NCBI RefSeq assembly: GCF_030936135.1
Contig: NC_082620.1
Span: forward strand, 3,100,001-3,164,000
Direction of reading: 5' to 3'
DNA length: 64,000 nt
Origin: Gavia stellata
Taxonomy: Eukaryota > Chordata > Aves > Gaviiformes > Gaviidae
The notes below the pieces were generated by a model that had not been told where the DNA came from, made no database searches, and worked only from the letters and a program-made list of their open reading frames with translations. Of this stretch, positions 62,570 through 64,000 are shown piece after piece (position 1 is the first letter of the stretch; the number at the start of each line of letters is the position of its first letter). The position numbers and the translations under genes are program-made.

Positions 62570-63344
62570 TTACAGGCCTTTTATGAATTTAACAGTTCTG
62601 TCCAATCCCCTTTTCCCAGCTGGAAATGAGAAACCGCAATAATCATACAGGCTTATGATTCCATGGAATCCATCCTCAAGGTGGTACCAGGTCACTCGAA
62701 CACCATTGTCCTCCAGTCTCTTCTTGTAAAGCAGGCCGTCGTCTCGTAACACATCATACTCACAAGTCAAGATGAAAGATTCGGGCAGCTGATGAACAAT
62801 AGCATCTTCAGCTAACAGCGGACACAGGTTGGGCTCACAGAATCTTTTAACTTTCTCAAAAACTTCAGCCTTGAATTTACAGGGCTTGTGTGGTTTGTAG
62901 CCTCTGACCTTAAATTTTTCAGGGATATTATCTGGACTCAGCCACTTCCTGTACTTCAGCCTCACATCTGGAGGAATATGAGAGCCCTCCAAGAGCTCTT
63001 GCACATGCAGCGCATCCCCATTTAGATACTGCAAAGCAAAGAAAGCGGCACGTTCTCGGAATAAGAGAGGGACTCCTCGATTCTGCTGATAGGATGGTAA
63101 ATTGAAGTCCAGTGCCTGAAGGCCTGGGTAGATCAAGATCTGAGCACGTAGTTTGGGGAGGTCTGATCTCCCTGCAAGGGTCTGGCTAACAGCAGCTGCT
63201 AGGTTGCCCCCAGCACTGTCCCCGCAGACAATTATACGGGCAGGATCCACTCCATAGTCCTCTATATTCTTCATAAAGTGTATGGTGGCATTAAGACAGT
63301 CTTCATACGCAGCAGGGTATTTGTGTTCAGGAGCTAAACGATAC
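62570..63344 (-). CDS. AADACL4-like copy 2, terminal coding exon (gene cut by window edge)
   Basis: This is the last coding exon of a second arylacetamide-deacetylase-family gene in the same orientation. It starts after the same GTACTAG acceptor and encodes YRLAPEHKYPAAYEDC, GDSAGG, YDVLRDD and DGFHG, so the nucleophile Ser and the catalytic Asp and His are all present. It ends in TAA. It is 775 bp without indels relative to copy 1, and by my reading about 19 of 257 residues differ (about 93% identity). The exon with HGGG and the two earlier ones are not in the window. By analogy with copy 1, exon 3 would fall about 700 bp upstream, just past base 64000. The stretch open in frame from 63418 to 63345 is intron. 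Whether it is AADACL4, AADACL3 or a bird-specific duplicate cannot be told from this exon. Confidence 0.92.
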
Positions 63345-64000
63345 CTAGTACACAAAAGGAGACAACAAAAGTGTGAGAGGGAAATGTCATATCTGTAAAT
63401 ACAAATTTCCGACAGCACCTTGGTTTTCCTGGTGTTGCTTGGAGTATTTTTCCTTCAGCAAAAAAATACAGTGTTGTTACGTGATAAACAGTTATTTGTC
63501 CAGCGAGTTATCACAGATAAACGATAGCTAGTAGGATGAAGTTGCAAGGACATAGCATAGTTGGGATTTTCTTTTGAGAACAGCACTGATCACAACTTGA
63601 GTGATACAAGTTCATGTTACTCTTCTGGTGTAGACTGCATCTGGCTTCTGGATGAAGTAATTTCATCAGTCTGCACTTCACCTTTACTTAGGATATTTCC
63701 TCTTGAGAATTGTTTTATTTTTCCTTTGTTTATTTAAATAAAGTGGGACAGAGTTATATTTTTCTGTATTATTAGTATTAAAATATATTAGCATTTGATT
63801 CTTACTGTTAGAAAACTCCTTGAGGTTTACAAGGTGATTACATAAATTAAACAGATCACTGAATCACCACCTTCCAGCTTTGTTTATTAGTTCTCAACAT
63901 GTAAGAAAACTCTCCTGGAAAGCATTCCTTCTTTTTGTGTGGTGCCAGCATAGCTCTGTGTGGTGAGATACATGAACCTTACTGGGGGGTCTGCTTGCAC
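63345..64000 (-). other. Partial intron 3 of AADACL4-like copy 2
   Basis: This is intronic sequence upstream of the terminal exon. The first 50 or so bases still resemble the matching intron of copy 1, and similarity fades after that. I searched for the TYEKVCRY-type exon 3 and did not find it within the window. Confidence 0.75.

Noticed and set aside
63345-63418. N-terminal extension MLSEICIYRYDISLSHF on the copy 2 hydrolase frame
   Set aside because: It is read-through into the intron upstream of the GTACTAG acceptor. Copy 1 has the same exon border and the family sequence starts at YRLAPE.
1-64000. Endogenous retrovirus or other capsid-bearing element, CRISPR array, tRNA gene
   Set aside because: I looked for paired terminal repeats, gag/pol-like frames, regularly spaced direct repeats and tRNA B-box words, and saw none that held up.

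Overview
This window reads as vertebrate nuclear DNA, most likely from a bird. Exons are split by canonical GT-AG introns, intergenic DNA is AT-rich, one GC-rich CpG island is present, and the most recent-looking interspersed repeat is a CR1 3' end, the dominant avian LINE. Several worn MIR-type SINEs are also visible. I see no bacterial operons, no CRISPR array, no tRNA or rRNA gene, and no recognisable retrovirus or LTR element.

Four protein-coding genes can be supported. LRRC38, the BK-channel gamma-4 auxiliary subunit, lies on the + strand with two coding exons (14147-14774 and 27475-27728, 293 aa) and a 12.7-kb intron. CFAP107, the homologue of human C1orf158 and a ciliary microtubule inner protein, lies on the - strand with four small coding exons (56199 down to 52997, 230 aa). 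It is visible only by joining short ORFs through splice sites. An AADACL4-like arylacetamide-deacetylase-family gene lies on the - strand with four coding exons (60989 down to 56873, 407 aa) and a CpG-island promoter. The terminal coding exon of a second AADACL4-like paralogue (63344-62570, -) follows, and the rest of that gene lies beyond the right edge.

Layout: 1-14.1 kb is non-coding upstream DNA with old SINE fragments and one CR1. 14.1-27.7 kb is LRRC38. 27.7-53.0 kb is the LRRC38 3' UTR followed by a gene desert of about 24 kb. 53.0-64.0 kb is a compact block of three genes on the - strand. From memory of the human map, the order LRRC38 / CFAP107 / AADACL4 with these relative orientations matches human 1p36.21, where the PRAMEF cluster sits between LRRC38 and C1orf158. 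The desert here is therefore the position of that mammal-specific expansion.

The genes do not form a pathway: one is a membrane channel subunit, one an axonemal structural protein, and two are ER-lumen-type serine hydrolases. The most interesting signals are patchy near-identity between the two AADACL4-like exons (gene conversion or very recent duplication, with divergence packed into two short blocks), paired RFX X-box-like sites just upstream of CFAP107, a perfect 12-bp-arm hairpin near 6 kb, and an orphan CpG-rich patch near 46.3 kb. I did not find a convincing new multi-gene system.
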